Positions 34,746 through 43,626 of a stretch of 64,000 nucleotides of DNA are shown here, in pieces. The position numbers and the translations under genes were made by a program. How positions within the stretch are numbered: the stretch's first letter is position 1; every line of letters begins with the position of its first letter. The DNA is taken from NCBI RefSeq assembly GCF_001971785.1, contig NZ_CP019389.1, forward strand, positions 817,001-881,000, in the 5' to 3' direction. This DNA comes from Seonamhaeicola sp. S2-3 (GTDB taxonomy: Bacteria; Bacteroidota; Bacteroidia; Flavobacteriales; Flavobacteriaceae). The notes below the pieces were generated by a model. That model saw nothing but the letters and a program-made list of their open reading frames with translations, searched no databases and was not told where the DNA came from.

Positions 34746-35495
34746 ATGAACTACATCAGGCTCCTCAACGCGGCATTCGAAAGGCTATATTTCGACGACC
34801 GCCCCAACCCCACACACGTCAGCCTCTATATGGCGCTGTTTCACGAATGGAACGCCAACCGCTTTGCCGATGGCTTCTTCGTGAGCCGCAGGGAACTCAT
34901 GCGTGCGGCCAAGATTGGCTCCAAGTCCACCTACCACAGGTGCATCGTGGACCTGGACAGTTGGGGATACCTGTCCTATCTGCCGTCCAACAACCCCTAT
35001 AAGGGGAGTTCGGTAAAGATGGCCAACTTTTGCCAAGAGGTACCGGAATCGGGACACTACAGTCCCATGTTGGAACAGCTTGCCGAACAGTACCGTCCCA
35101 GGGGCGTACCGATTACGGGACACCACCGTCCCAATGATGGACATGACGTGTACCCGCACCGTCCCACCAGTGGACAAGCATTGGTATCTAATATAAACAA
35201 TACCAAACAAGTAAACATTAATAAACGGCCAAAGGACTGTCGGGCGGTCATCGATTTTTTTGAAAAAAAAGGTTTTGGTGCCGATGAAGCAAAAAAATTC
35301 CATGGGTACTATACCGACCGTCTTTGGCAAACGGGCGATGGACAACCGGTACGGGATTGGCAGGCCCTGGCCATAAGCTGGATGGAACACAGCACTAGCA
35401 CTGCGGCGGAAAACGGCACGAAACCAAAACAAGTGTCCCAGAAAGAGGACCACTTACGAACCAGCAAAACCAAGGACTATGGGCAACCCCTCTAA
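34746..35495 (+). CDS. Winged-helix replication/regulation protein of the element
   Basis: 249 residues. The N-terminal 85 (ERLYFDDRPNPTHVSLYMALFHEWNANRF, VSRRELMRAAKIGSKSTYHRCIVDLDSWGYLSYLP) form a winged helix of the kind seen in replication initiators and DnaD-like proteins. A Pro/His-rich linker follows. The C-terminal segment (VIDFFEKKGFGADEAKKFHGYYTD to WQALAISWM) resembles DnaD-type helices. Overlap with the DnaC-like gene by 17 bp supports a primosome-like role. Confidence 0.65.
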   Translation: MNYIRLLNAAFERLYFDDRPNPTHVSLYMALFHEWNANRFADGFFVSRRELMRAAKIGSKSTYHRCIVDLDSWGYLSYLPSNNPYKGSSVKMANFCQEVPESGHYSPMLEQLAEQYRPRGVPITGHHRPNDGHDVYPHRPTSGQALVSNINNTKQVNINKRPKDCRAVIDFFEKKGFGADEAKKFHGYYTDRLWQTGDGQPVRDWQALAISWMEHSTSTAAENGTKPKQVSQKEDHLRTSKTKDYGQPL

Positions 35496-36141
35496 AATCA
35501 CCGAAGGCGGCGTGGAATATTCGTTAGGCACTTTTGACGGTAGGAACGTGGTTTATGATTTCCCGAAGATACTCATCTACCTCGATGCCAAAGGAAAACT
35601 GCTGTTCGGCAAAAAGTTCAGGATCCATGAGACAGATCGCGATATCCTGTTGAAGCTCTGCTCGTACGCCATCAGGGACCGGGAGTATTGTGAGGCGCAT
35701 GGGATTGACATCGACAAGGGCATCCTGCTATCGGGGCCGGTCGGCTGCGGAAAGACCAGCCTTATGAAACTTTTACGCCATATCGTACCCCACCGGAAAC
35801 CCTACGAGGTCATACCCTGTCGCAACGTCACCTTTGGCTTCAACCATTTGGGGTTCAAGACCATCGAGGACTATGGCAATAGCAGGTTCTACTGTTTTGA
35901 TGACCTGGGCGTTGAGCCCGTAGGGAGGTTCTATGGCAAGGACCTGAACGTGATGGGCGAGGTTTTGTTGTCCCGCCATGAACTGTACATGAAGAGCAAC
36001 CGAAAAATAAAGACCCATGCCACCACCAACCTCAATGCCGAGGAACTGGAGGAACGCTACGGTAACAGAGTGCGCAGCCGCATGCGGGAACTGTTCAATT
36101 TGGTAGCATTTGATAAGGGTGCTGTGGATAAAAGAAAATGA
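35479..36141 (+). CDS. DnaC-like AAA+ ATPase
   Basis: 220 residues with Walker A GPVGCGKT (86-93), Walker B FYCFDDLGVE and sensor I KTHATTNLNAEEL. This is the DnaC/IstB-like helicase-loader group found in mobile elements. It overlaps the winged-helix gene upstream; the pair probably loads helicase at an element origin. The first 60 residues are not AAA+ and may bind the partner. Confidence 0.8.
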   Translation: MGNPSKITEGGVEYSLGTFDGRNVVYDFPKILIYLDAKGKLLFGKKFRIHETDRDILLKLCSYAIRDREYCEAHGIDIDKGILLSGPVGCGKTSLMKLLRHIVPHRKPYEVIPCRNVTFGFNHLGFKTIEDYGNSRFYCFDDLGVEPVGRFYGKDLNVMGEVLLSRHELYMKSNRKIKTHATTNLNAEELEERYGNRVRSRMRELFNLVAFDKGAVDKRK

Positions 36142-36238
36142 TAGGCGGTACTAACATGGCACCGTAAAATCTACATTTCAAACACCGAAACTAAAACAAA
36201 TTTAATAGATTTGTTAGCCTTAATTGCAACTCATTTTT

Positions 36239-37618
36239 ATGTTAGGCTCTACCGAAATAAAATCACTCATTGACTCTGGAGAGGGGTATAATTTAGAATT
36301 CAAAAAAAACATACCCAGCAAGGTAAAGGAGGTTACTGAAGAAATATGTGCATTTGCCAATGCTTCAGGAGGTACCGTTCTCATTGGGGTAAACGACGAA
36401 AATGTTGTTCAGGGTGTTGTTTTTAATAACACAAAACGTTCTGCGCTACAAAATTCAATCAATGAAATATCACCTGCGCTACATTGTGAGATCTATACCA
36501 TAAATATAGATTCCAAAGATGTTGTAGTTATTGAAGTGCCTTCTGGAGACAATAAGCCCTATGTGCTCTCTGGAGCTATTTTTGTACGCCAGGGCCCAAA
36601 CTCACAAAAACTCACTACTGTAGAAGAGATGAGGGATTTCTTCCAACAGGCGGACCGGATTTACTTTGACGAAGCTCCCTGTAAAGAATTTGACATGAAC
36701 ACCCATCTCCCAAGCAACAATGTCGATCAGTTTAAATTGTTGGCGGGTTTAACTTCCACTGTACCAAATGGACAGATTCTCAACAACCTCAAATTGATTA
36801 CGAAAGAAGGTTTCATAAAAAATGGGGCAGCTTTATTTTTTGCTGAAAATCCCGAACAACTCTTCGAAAAAGCGGTCGTTCGCTGTGTGGCCTTTGATGG
36901 TATCGACAAACGGTTTATTGAAGATGATAAAATCATGACCGGTTCATTATACAATCAATATCTGCAATCAATGTCTTGGTTGAAAAAGAAATTGGATGTA
37001 CGTTATGATATTGAAGGCGAAGGGTCACAACCAAGAAAGGAAATTTGGGAAATTCCGGAAACCGTTTTCAAGGAAGCCATAATCAATGCTCTGGCCCACA
37101 GGGATTATTATGACAAAGGGGCTCGAATTACTGTTGAAGTATTTAATGATAGGGTTGAAATTTCTAATCCCGGTGGTTTAATCAGTGGCATTCCTAAAAA
37201 TGAATTTGGAAAAAGAAGCTTAAGCAGAAACCCTCTGATATTTGGTCTATTTGAGAGAATAAGAATGGTCGAACAAGTAGGTTCTGGTATTGGGAGAATG
37301 AGAGATTTAATGATTGAAGCTGATTTAACCGAACCTGAATTTAATACTGAAGGCATGTTTACCGTCACAGTTAGAAGACCTTTTGATTTTAATAAGTGGG
37401 TAGATAAGTGGGTAGATAATCTTACTGATAATAGAGTTAATATTATTAAAGCTATTCATGAAAACGGTAAAGTTTCCAAAAGAGAACTTGAAGAAAAAGT
37501 TGGCTTAAGTGCTACTGCTATTGATAATAATCTTGATGCTCTAAAAGATTTAGGTCTTATAGAAAGAGTTGGTGGTGCCAAAGGTGGCCATTGGCAAATT
37601 AATTACATACTTCCTTAA
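36239..37618 (+). CDS. AlbA_2-domain ATP-binding regulator (Schlafen-like)
   Basis: About 459 residues from the start at 36239 (MLGSTEIKSLIDSGEGYNLEFKKNIP); a start 15 bp earlier is possible. An AlbA_2 domain (about 5-125) has EFKKNIPSKVKEVTEEICAFANASGGTVLIGVNDE. The middle part is typical of 'putative DNA-binding' proteins (IWEIPETVFKEAIINALAHRDY) with a GHKL-like ATP motif (FNDRVEISNPGGL). The C-terminal wHTH is SKRELEEKVGLSATAIDNNLDALKDLGLIERVG. It is AT-richer than its neighbours, so probably a later insertion. Its 3' end overlaps the convergent amidase gene by 20 bp. Possible roles are transcription control or defence. Confidence 0.85.
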   Translation: MLGSTEIKSLIDSGEGYNLEFKKNIPSKVKEVTEEICAFANASGGTVLIGVNDENVVQGVVFNNTKRSALQNSINEISPALHCEIYTINIDSKDVVVIEVPSGDNKPYVLSGAIFVRQGPNSQKLTTVEEMRDFFQQADRIYFDEAPCKEFDMNTHLPSNNVDQFKLLAGLTSTVPNGQILNNLKLITKEGFIKNGAALFFAENPEQLFEKAVVRCVAFDGIDKRFIEDDKIMTGSLYNQYLQSMSWLKKKLDVRYDIEGEGSQPRKEIWEIPETVFKEAIINALAHRDYYDKGARITVEVFNDRVEISNPGGLISGIPKNEFGKRSLSRNPLIFGLFERIRMVEQVGSGIGRMRDLMIEADLTEPEFNTEGMFTVTVRRPFDFNKWVDKWVDNLTDNRVNIIKAIHENGKVSKRELEEKVGLSATAIDNNLDALKDLGLIERVGGAKGGHWQINYILP

Positions 37619-38339
37619 AGTGGGTAGAAAGGTGGGTAGAAAACAATTCCAATGGAAAATCGGTTTTAGGTGGAAAATAAACATTCCATAAACCTAAAAA
37701 GGTAACCAATGCTAAGGCGTTTGTATTTCCCTGCTTCATTAAATAATCCACTTCATCCCCGTTACTCAAAAACCCCAACTCTAAAAGAATGGTCGGCATT
37801 GATTCAGCAGTTTCCCTTAACACTTGAAAATTGGCAAACTTCACGCCCCTACTCGTAAAACCAAGATTTTTATTAAGCTCGGATTGTAACCGAAAAGCCA
37901 ACCAAGTAGCATCATCCGAGAATTCAGAATTTTGATTGGAAGCATACACTTCAACGCCCCTAACATTGGGGTTGTCTGAATGGTTGCAGTGCAGTGACAG
38001 GAACACATCTGCTTTAAGTCTCTTGGCCAATTTAGCCCTATCTGTAAGGGATATGAGCGTATCGCCATATCTGGTCAGATAGATATCAAAAGGAAATCTT
38101 AAGCTTTCGTTGAGTTCCAGAATGGCCTTGGCCACATCCAAGACCACATCCTTTTCCTTTATGCCATTCACCCCCACGGCACCGAAATCCTTCCCACCAT
38201 GCCCGGAATCGATCACAATTACCTTTTTTGCACCCAAATCCTGCCCAAAAAGGAGTCCACTTTTGAGGAACAGAACCATTACAATCTGAACGGCGAAAAT
38301 TCGAAATCTGACGTTTTTGGGCACTTTTTTCATCTTCAT
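37599..38339 (-). CDS. N-acetylmuramoyl-L-alanine amidase (Amidase_3)
   Basis: Zinc amidase of 246 residues with a signal-anchor (IVMVLFLKSGLLFGQ). The motifs are VIVIDSGHGGKDFGAVG (zinc His), the Glu of NGIKEKD, and the second His in DVFLSLHCNHSD. The catalytic Glu follows in TILLELGFLSN. It cleaves the amide between MurNAc and stem peptide. Placed beside the transfer operon on the opposite strand, it may open the cell wall for the conjugation channel, as lytic enzymes do in other elements. The last residues (LSTHFKEVCN) are encoded by GTGGGTAG repeats overlapping the AlbA_2 gene end. Confidence 0.88.
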   Translation of the reverse strand: MKMKKVPKNVRFRIFAVQIVMVLFLKSGLLFGQDLGAKKVIVIDSGHGGKDFGAVGVNGIKEKDVVLDVAKAILELNESLRFPFDIYLTRYGDTLISLTDRAKLAKRLKADVFLSLHCNHSDNPNVRGVEVYASNQNSEFSDDATWLAFRLQSELNKNLGFTSRGVKFANFQVLRETAESMPTILLELGFLSNGDEVDYLMKQGNTNALALVTFLGLWNVYFPPKTDFPLELFSTHLSTHFKEVCN

Positions 38340-38465
38340 TTTTTTGATTTTGACCAGTTTGGCTCCAAAATCCCATAGGATTTAGTGCCAATTGGCACCA
38401 ACGGAAACCAAACAAAACCAAACAATATTTTTTATTCAATTATTTGATTTTCAGCTATTTATACC

Positions 38466-38494
38466 CAAAAATACATTAATTTTCGGATAACAAA
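38466..38494 (-). promoter_or_regulatory. Possible Bacteroidota promoter for the amidase gene
   Basis: On the minus strand TTTG (38494-38491) and TATTTTTG (38473-38466) lie 17 bp apart, near the TTTG/TAnnTTTG pattern of Bacteroidota sigma factor. It would give a leader of about 120 nt. The AT-rich setting makes chance matches likely. Confidence 0.3.
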
Positions 38495-38523
38495 AATGAA
38501 CCGAAAACCTAAACCCGTCCATC

Positions 38524-38811
38524 ATGAAAAAATCATTCTATTTGACCAGTCTGCTTTCACTGTTGTCCACGTCCCTATTTGCCCAAATTGGGGGCATCGA
38601 GGATTCCGTCAACGATGTGTCCGATACCATCCGCTCCATATTCCCCATCATCCTGGGCGTCATCTTCCTTATCGGCTTCCTGTTCAATGCGGGGCATTTC
38701 TTCGGGGAAAACGCCGACCTTAAAAAGGGCATCACCCGTGTTTTGGTATTCGTGCTCATTGCGGGAGCCGTGGTGGGCATATTCACCTATCTCATAGGCA
38801 TCGTAGTCTAG
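38524..38811 (+). CDS. traE: Conjugative transposon protein TraE (DUF4134)
   Basis: 95 residues with a signal peptide (LTSLLSLLSTSLFAQ) and two further transmembrane helices (FPIILGVIFLIGFLFNAGHFF, VLVFVLIAGAVVGIFTYLI), typical of DUF4134, a VirB2-like small protein of the Bacteroidota type IV secretion system. It is the first gene of the plus-strand tra operon, 33 bp before traF. Confidence 0.92.
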   Translation: MKKSFYLTSLLSLLSTSLFAQIGGIEDSVNDVSDTIRSIFPIILGVIFLIGFLFNAGHFFGENADLKKGITRVLVFVLIAGAVVGIFTYLIGIVV

Positions 38812-38844
38812 GTCGCCAAGCGACATTTAAAAACCTAAATCCTT

Positions 38845-39123
38845 ATGAAATCTTACGAAGTCTACAGGAACATCAGAAAACGCGCCATGATTATGGGACT
38901 GCCCATAGCCCTGTTCGCCCTAATGATGACATCTGTTATCGGCTCCCTGCTGCTTATCATCTTTTCATTCAGCTGGGCGGTCATCCTAGCGGTAATGGCA
39001 TTCAACGGGGCGCTCTATGTCGCCTTGGTACACATGGCCAATAACCCCGGGCTGCTGCACCTAAAGAAAGTGTTCCCCAGCACCATCAGCAACAAAAAAA
39101 CGAGCCTATTGGACTATGAATAA
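38845..39123 (+). CDS. traF: Conjugative transposon protein TraF (DUF4133)
   Basis: 92 residues, two adjacent transmembrane helices (IMGLPIALFALMMTSVIGSLLLII, FSWAVILAVMAFNGALYVALV), VirB3-like in size, topology and place before the VirB4-like ATPase. It overlaps traG by 8 bp. Confidence 0.92.
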   Translation: MKSYEVYRNIRKRAMIMGLPIALFALMMTSVIGSLLLIIFSFSWAVILAVMAFNGALYVALVHMANNPGLLHLKKVFPSTISNKKTSLLDYE

Positions 39124-41521
39124 CATCAACCTTTCCACATACCATCCCATCTTGGATATCCAAGGACACACCGTCTTTGCCAGCAACGGGAACCTGGTAC
39201 TCTGTTATGGGGTCAGTCTACCAGAGATCTATTCCCTTTCGGAAGCGGATTTCGAGGATATCCATGGGGCATGGTTCCAAGCCTTTAAGTCACTGCCCAA
39301 CGGCACGGTCATCCACAAACAGGAGGTGTACCGAAAAAGCCAATATTCGGCACAGCAGTTGCCCAACAGCACCTTTCTACAAAAGGCCACCCATCGGTAT
39401 TTCAAGGGACGCGGCTACCTGCGGCACCAAAGCTACCTGTTCTTTGTAATGCCCCACAACCGGGCATTGAACGCACCGAAGTTCACCAACCCCTTCCGAA
39501 AGCTGGACAAGGGCATATACCGACAAATGGACCACAACACCGAGGCCTTTATATCGGCGGTAAACGATGCCGTCTCCTTTGTGAACAACAGCCGAAGGGT
39601 ATCACTAAATCCATTGGATGAAAATGAAATCATGTCACTTACCGGCAACTATTTCAACGGTTATAATGAGGGCTTCGATACGGACATCCAACTGAAAAAG
39701 CCCCATATCGATATCGGCGACCACCATTTTGACGTACTGGCCATCAACAGCGAGCTGTGCTTTGGCGAAACGGTGCAGAGCAGCAAGACCAACGACCGCT
39801 TCACCTCGGATGATTTCGTGTTCCACCAGGGCTTTATCGACGGACTGGGTCTGGATCTGGACGAGGACCATATCGTGAACCACATCCTCTACTTGGACGA
39901 CAAACATAAATGGCGCAAGCTATTGGAAAAGAAGATTGAGGAATTGAACAAAAGTTCAAATTTCGGGACCCAGAACAAGGTCGTCCTCAAAAAAATTGAG
40001 GACATTGTCGATAAGATCAATCGGGACGATTCATCGCGCATCATCCGCGGGCACCTCAATGTGCTGTTCTGGTGCGGTGACGCCGAACGTCTTGGCCAGG
40101 TCGCTTCCAAGATCAAAACGGAGTTCAAGGAACTGGACATGCTGCCCTACTCCCCCAAGGGCGAGGAGCGCAAGCAATATTTCCTGAACTCGCACCCCTG
40201 CCACTGCTCCAATTTTTCGAACAGCGACCTGTACGTGACCGACCTGAAGCATGCCCTCTGCCTGTTCATCAACAATACCAATTACCGTTCGGATGCCGAG
40301 GGCATCATATTCAACGACCGGCAGCACAACATCCCCGTACTGAAGGATGTTTGGGACGAGAACAAAAAACGCATCAAGGCCCGGAACTTTGCCATTTTCG
40401 CTCCCACTGGCGAAGGCAAGTCCTTTTTGGCCAACAATATCCTTCGCCAATATTTTGAACAGGATGTCAGGTTGGTGATCATCGATCTGGGCGGTTCCTA
40501 TTCCAAGTTTGCCAAGCTCTACCCCGATGCGCACATCATCCTTCGCTACGAACAGGGCAAGAACCTGGGCATCAACCCCTTTTTTATGGCACGGGAGTCC
40601 GACCTGACACCGGAACGCTTGGAGGATTTGGGGGTGTTCCTATTGGAGCTCATGGCCGAAACCCGGCCCACCAAGGCTCAAGAGGTCGCCATCAAAAAGG
40701 TGCTGCTCAACTACTACAAAAAGGTACGTAAGGCACATTCACTGGAATCGCTCTACCGCTTTGTCGATGGTCATAAGGATACGCTCTTACGGGAACTCAG
40801 CATCAAGGAAGACCATTTCAACGTCACCGATTTTCTGCACATCCTTTCGGAGTATGTGGACGGCGGGCTCTACAGTTTCCTGTTCAATGTGGGCGATGAC
40901 CAGACCTATAAGATCGAGGACAAACGGCTCATCGTCTTTGAACTGGACGAGGTTAGGGACAACAAGGAAATCCTTTCCGTGATGCTGAAGCTCATCAAGT
41001 CGGCCATCCAGCGTACCATTTGGCGCAACCGCTCCGAGCGGGGTATCATCCTTTTCGATGAGTTCGCGAAGCAACTGAAGTTCGACAACGTATTGGAGAG
41101 CGTGGAGTTCTACTATCAGGCCATACGCAAGCAGAACGGCGCCATTGGCATCATTTTGCAGTCCATCAACCAACTGCCCGACAGTTCCACCTCGGCCAGC
41201 ATACTGGAGAACACACAGGTCATCTACAGTCTCCGCAACGAAAAGGGTTACGCCGAACTGAAGAAACGGCTCAACCTCTCCGCCCACGACCTGAACCAGC
41301 TCAAGTCCATCCGCAACAACCTGACCGGTGGCCGCAAGCACACCGAGATGTTCATCAAGATCGGCAAGGAGAGCAACATCTTCAGGCTTGAAGTACCGCC
41401 AGAGGTCTTCGCCGCCTACCTGACCGATGGCAGCGAAAGCACCCAGATTATGGAACTCTATGAAACCTGTGGTGACATGGAAACCGCCATCGAACAATTT
41501 TTAAAACATAAAAATAAATAA
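39116..41521 (+). CDS. traG: TraG-family conjugation ATPase (VirB4-like)
   Basis: 801-residue cytoplasmic ATPase that energises pilus or channel assembly. Walker A is APTGEGKS (429-436) and Walker B is GIILFDEF with Asp648/Glu649, followed by IRKQNGAIGIILQSINQLP. The N-terminal TraG_N part begins at LSTYHPILDIQGHTVFASNGNL. The length is normal for the Bacteroidota TraG group. It is intact, with traI 18 bp downstream. Confidence 0.95.
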   Translation: MNNINLSTYHPILDIQGHTVFASNGNLVLCYGVSLPEIYSLSEADFEDIHGAWFQAFKSLPNGTVIHKQEVYRKSQYSAQQLPNSTFLQKATHRYFKGRGYLRHQSYLFFVMPHNRALNAPKFTNPFRKLDKGIYRQMDHNTEAFISAVNDAVSFVNNSRRVSLNPLDENEIMSLTGNYFNGYNEGFDTDIQLKKPHIDIGDHHFDVLAINSELCFGETVQSSKTNDRFTSDDFVFHQGFIDGLGLDLDEDHIVNHILYLDDKHKWRKLLEKKIEELNKSSNFGTQNKVVLKKIEDIVDKINRDDSSRIIRGHLNVLFWCGDAERLGQVASKIKTEFKELDMLPYSPKGEERKQYFLNSHPCHCSNFSNSDLYVTDLKHALCLFINNTNYRSDAEGIIFNDRQHNIPVLKDVWDENKKRIKARNFAIFAPTGEGKSFLANNILRQYFEQDVRLVIIDLGGSYSKFAKLYPDAHIILRYEQGKNLGINPFFMARESDLTPERLEDLGVFLLELMAETRPTKAQEVAIKKVLLNYYKKVRKAHSLESLYRFVDGHKDTLLRELSIKEDHFNVTDFLHILSEYVDGGLYSFLFNVGDDQTYKIEDKRLIVFELDEVRDNKEILSVMLKLIKSAIQRTIWRNRSERGIILFDEFAKQLKFDNVLESVEFYYQAIRKQNGAIGIILQSINQLPDSSTSASILENTQVIYSLRNEKGYAELKKRLNLSAHDLNQLKSIRNNLTGGRKHTEMFIKIGKESNIFRLEVPPEVFAAYLTDGSESTQIMELYETCGDMETAIEQFLKHKNK

Positions 41522-41539
41522 CCATTAAAACCTTTAAAC

Positions 41540-42121
41540 ATGAAAAAGCACGCCAAAACCCTTGTACTAGCACTGGCCTTCGTTCTTTTATTGCCCGCAG
41601 GCGCTGCCTGCCAGGGGATGCCTGTGTATGATAACACCAATTTTATCAGTTTTACCAAATCGCTGATTGAGTCCGGCAAGCAGACCGCCCAATTGCTCAA
41701 GACCGTCCAGTTCCTAAAGACGCAAAAGGAGAACATCGAAAAGGTCAACAATGCTATCAAACAGCTCAAGGCCGTCAGGGAAATGGCCCGGAACAACAAA
41801 CGTCTGTTCGACCTCGTACAGGACGATCTTAGGGAAATCCTAAACTCCCCCTACATCAAGGCCGATGAAGTGGACCGCATTTCGGATTCCTTCAATGATA
41901 TCGTCAGCAATTCCCTCGAAGGATTGGAGTACATCGACAAGATACTCACCAGTAACACCCTGAAAATGACGGATGCCGAACGTGCCGAAGTGCTCAAGGC
42001 CAAGGAAAAGGAATCCCGGGAAATGGTGGCCGAAATCGAGGCCAAGACCAAGCGCTACCGCGAGATCATCGCCTTTAGGGCGATGCAGGACGCCATCAAC
42101 AACCGCGCCGCCAAATATTAG
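41540..42121 (+). CDS. traI: Conjugal transfer protein TraI
   Basis: 193 residues with a signal peptide (LALAFVLLLPAGAACQG) and a periplasmic coiled-coil region (QLLKTVQFLKTQKENIEKVNNAIKQLKAVREMARNNKR), the normal build of Bacteroidota TraI, thought VirB5-like. It lies between traG and traJ, 3 bp before traJ. Confidence 0.82.
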   Translation: MKKHAKTLVLALAFVLLLPAGAACQGMPVYDNTNFISFTKSLIESGKQTAQLLKTVQFLKTQKENIEKVNNAIKQLKAVREMARNNKRLFDLVQDDLREILNSPYIKADEVDRISDSFNDIVSNSLEGLEYIDKILTSNTLKMTDAERAEVLKAKEKESREMVAEIEAKTKRYREIIAFRAMQDAINNRAAKY

Positions 42122-42124
42122 TAT

Positions 42125-42967
42125 ATGGGCGGGATAGTTTTGGGCATAGGATTGGAGTATGTGGACACGGTGTTCCAGACAATAAAGAACAGCGAGTTCT
42201 CGCAGTACACCATAACGGGCATGAAGACCTTGGCGGTTCTCTTTTTCCTGATCAACATCCTGAAAAAGTACAACGAAGGCCTCGCCGATAGGGACGGCCA
42301 TACCTGGGGGCTCACCCCTACCGAACTGGCCAAGAACTTTGCGGTGGTCATACTGGTCATCTTTTCCACACAGGTGCTGGGCGCCTTCGATGCCATTTTG
42401 GTGGCCATCGAGGCCCAGTACCGCGACACGGCTCCGGCGCTCCTCCCGCTACAGATGCAGGACATCGACCTGGAACGGGATGTGGGTGCACTGGAAGCCG
42501 CCAAAAAGGCCTTTGCCCTATTGTACGAAGCCTTGGTGACCCCGCTCTACGGGCTGAAGCTCATTGCCTTTATCGTGGGCATCTTCCTTTGGCTGTTGGA
42601 TATTTTTATCTATCCGCTATTTCTCGCAGAAAGGTATTTTCTGCTGGGCATCATGCAGGCCTTTTTCCCTCTGGTCATCAGTCTCGCCGTGTTCGAGAAG
42701 TTCAGGCCCATGGCTTACCAGTTCTTTAGGCTATACGCCGGGGTGTACATGCTCGTGCCGGCCTTTTTTCTGGTGAACGTGTTCATCAACAACCTCTATA
42801 CGGAGGTCAATACCAATTTCTGGGGAGACCTCTTCGGGACGGACTGGGGCAGCCATTTCTTTGCGCCCCTGTTGCAGTTGGGCTCCATCGGGTTCATCGT
42901 GTTCCTGAAGTTCAAGCTCTACAGCAAGGCGACCTCGTTCACCCTCCGGCTGTTCAGTGGCGGGTAG
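42125..42967 (+). CDS. traJ: Conjugative transposon protein TraJ (VirB6/TrbL-like)
   Basis: Polytopic inner-membrane protein of 280 residues with five or six hydrophobic helices (AVLFFLINILKKY, FAVVILVIFSTQVLGAFDAI, LIAFIVGIFLWLLDIFIYPLFL, YAGVYMLVPAFFLVNVFI, GSIGFIVFLKF). It starts 3 bp after traI. It is somewhat shorter than the roughly 330 residues of CTnDOT TraJ. Part of the channel. Confidence 0.88.
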   Translation: MGGIVLGIGLEYVDTVFQTIKNSEFSQYTITGMKTLAVLFFLINILKKYNEGLADRDGHTWGLTPTELAKNFAVVILVIFSTQVLGAFDAILVAIEAQYRDTAPALLPLQMQDIDLERDVGALEAAKKAFALLYEALVTPLYGLKLIAFIVGIFLWLLDIFIYPLFLAERYFLLGIMQAFFPLVISLAVFEKFRPMAYQFFRLYAGVYMLVPAFFLVNVFINNLYTEVNTNFWGDLFGTDWGSHFFAPLLQLGSIGFIVFLKFKLYSKATSFTLRLFSGG

Positions 42968-43008
42968 ACCAAATCATGCTGATTTTTTTTAAACCAACAT
43001 CCAAATGA

Positions 43009-43626
43009 ATGAAAACACCTTATAAGAACATCTACGACGTGCTAAAGCTGAACCGGTTCATCGTACTGGCCTCGGTCATTGCCGCTGCGGTCACGGCCAT
43101 CGTATCCGTACTGATGGTCATCAAGCTGCACAGGGACACCGTGGGCAGCGCCTTTGTGGTCAATACCGATGGGAGCGCCATCCCCCTGAAGCTGGTCTCG
43201 CAGAACGAGAACCTGAAGGTGGAGATATTGTCGCACCTGGAGCTGTTCCACACCTATTTCTACGACATCGATGCCAGCAACTATGAAAGGCACCTTGAAA
43301 AGGCACTGTGGCTGGGCAACAGTTCGGTGGACAACCTCTATCGGCAGAAAAAGGCGGACGGGGTCTTCAACCGCTTGCTCCAGTACTCACTGGTGCAAAG
43401 GGTGCTGGACATTGAATCGAAAGTGGACGTGCAGAACGAACCTTACGGGTTTGAGACCAGATTGGTATTTGAAATCAACCGCGGGGCGACCACCGATACC
43501 TACGAGCTCATTACCACGGGCAAGCTCATTCGGGTGGACCGGCACTTTCCCAACAATCCGCACGGCTTGCTCATCACCGATTATTTTGAAAAGCGCCTTA
43601 GAAAAACACAAAACGGAACACCATGA
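43009..43626 (+). CDS. traK: Conjugative transposon protein TraK (VirB8-like)
   Basis: 205 residues: short cytoplasmic N-terminus, one membrane helix (RFIVLASVIAAAVTAIVSVLMVI) and a periplasmic domain (SHLELFHTYFYDIDASNYERHLEKALWLGNSS, THLEK-like helices), the VirB8 plan. It overlaps traM by 4 bp; the small traL gene found between them in CTnDOT is absent. Confidence 0.9.
   Translation: MKTPYKNIYDVLKLNRFIVLASVIAAAVTAIVSVLMVIKLHRDTVGSAFVVNTDGSAIPLKLVSQNENLKVEILSHLELFHTYFYDIDASNYERHLEKALWLGNSSVDNLYRQKKADGVFNRLLQYSLVQRVLDIESKVDVQNEPYGFETRLVFEINRGATTDTYELITTGKLIRVDRHFPNNPHGLLITDYFEKRLRKTQNGTP

Noticed and set aside
34361-35002. 213-residue plus-strand frame overlapping the HTH and winged-helix genes
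   Set aside because: Composition (His, Arg, Pro, Gln rich) is that of a shifted reading of GC-rich genes; the two genes in the other frames have recognisable domains.
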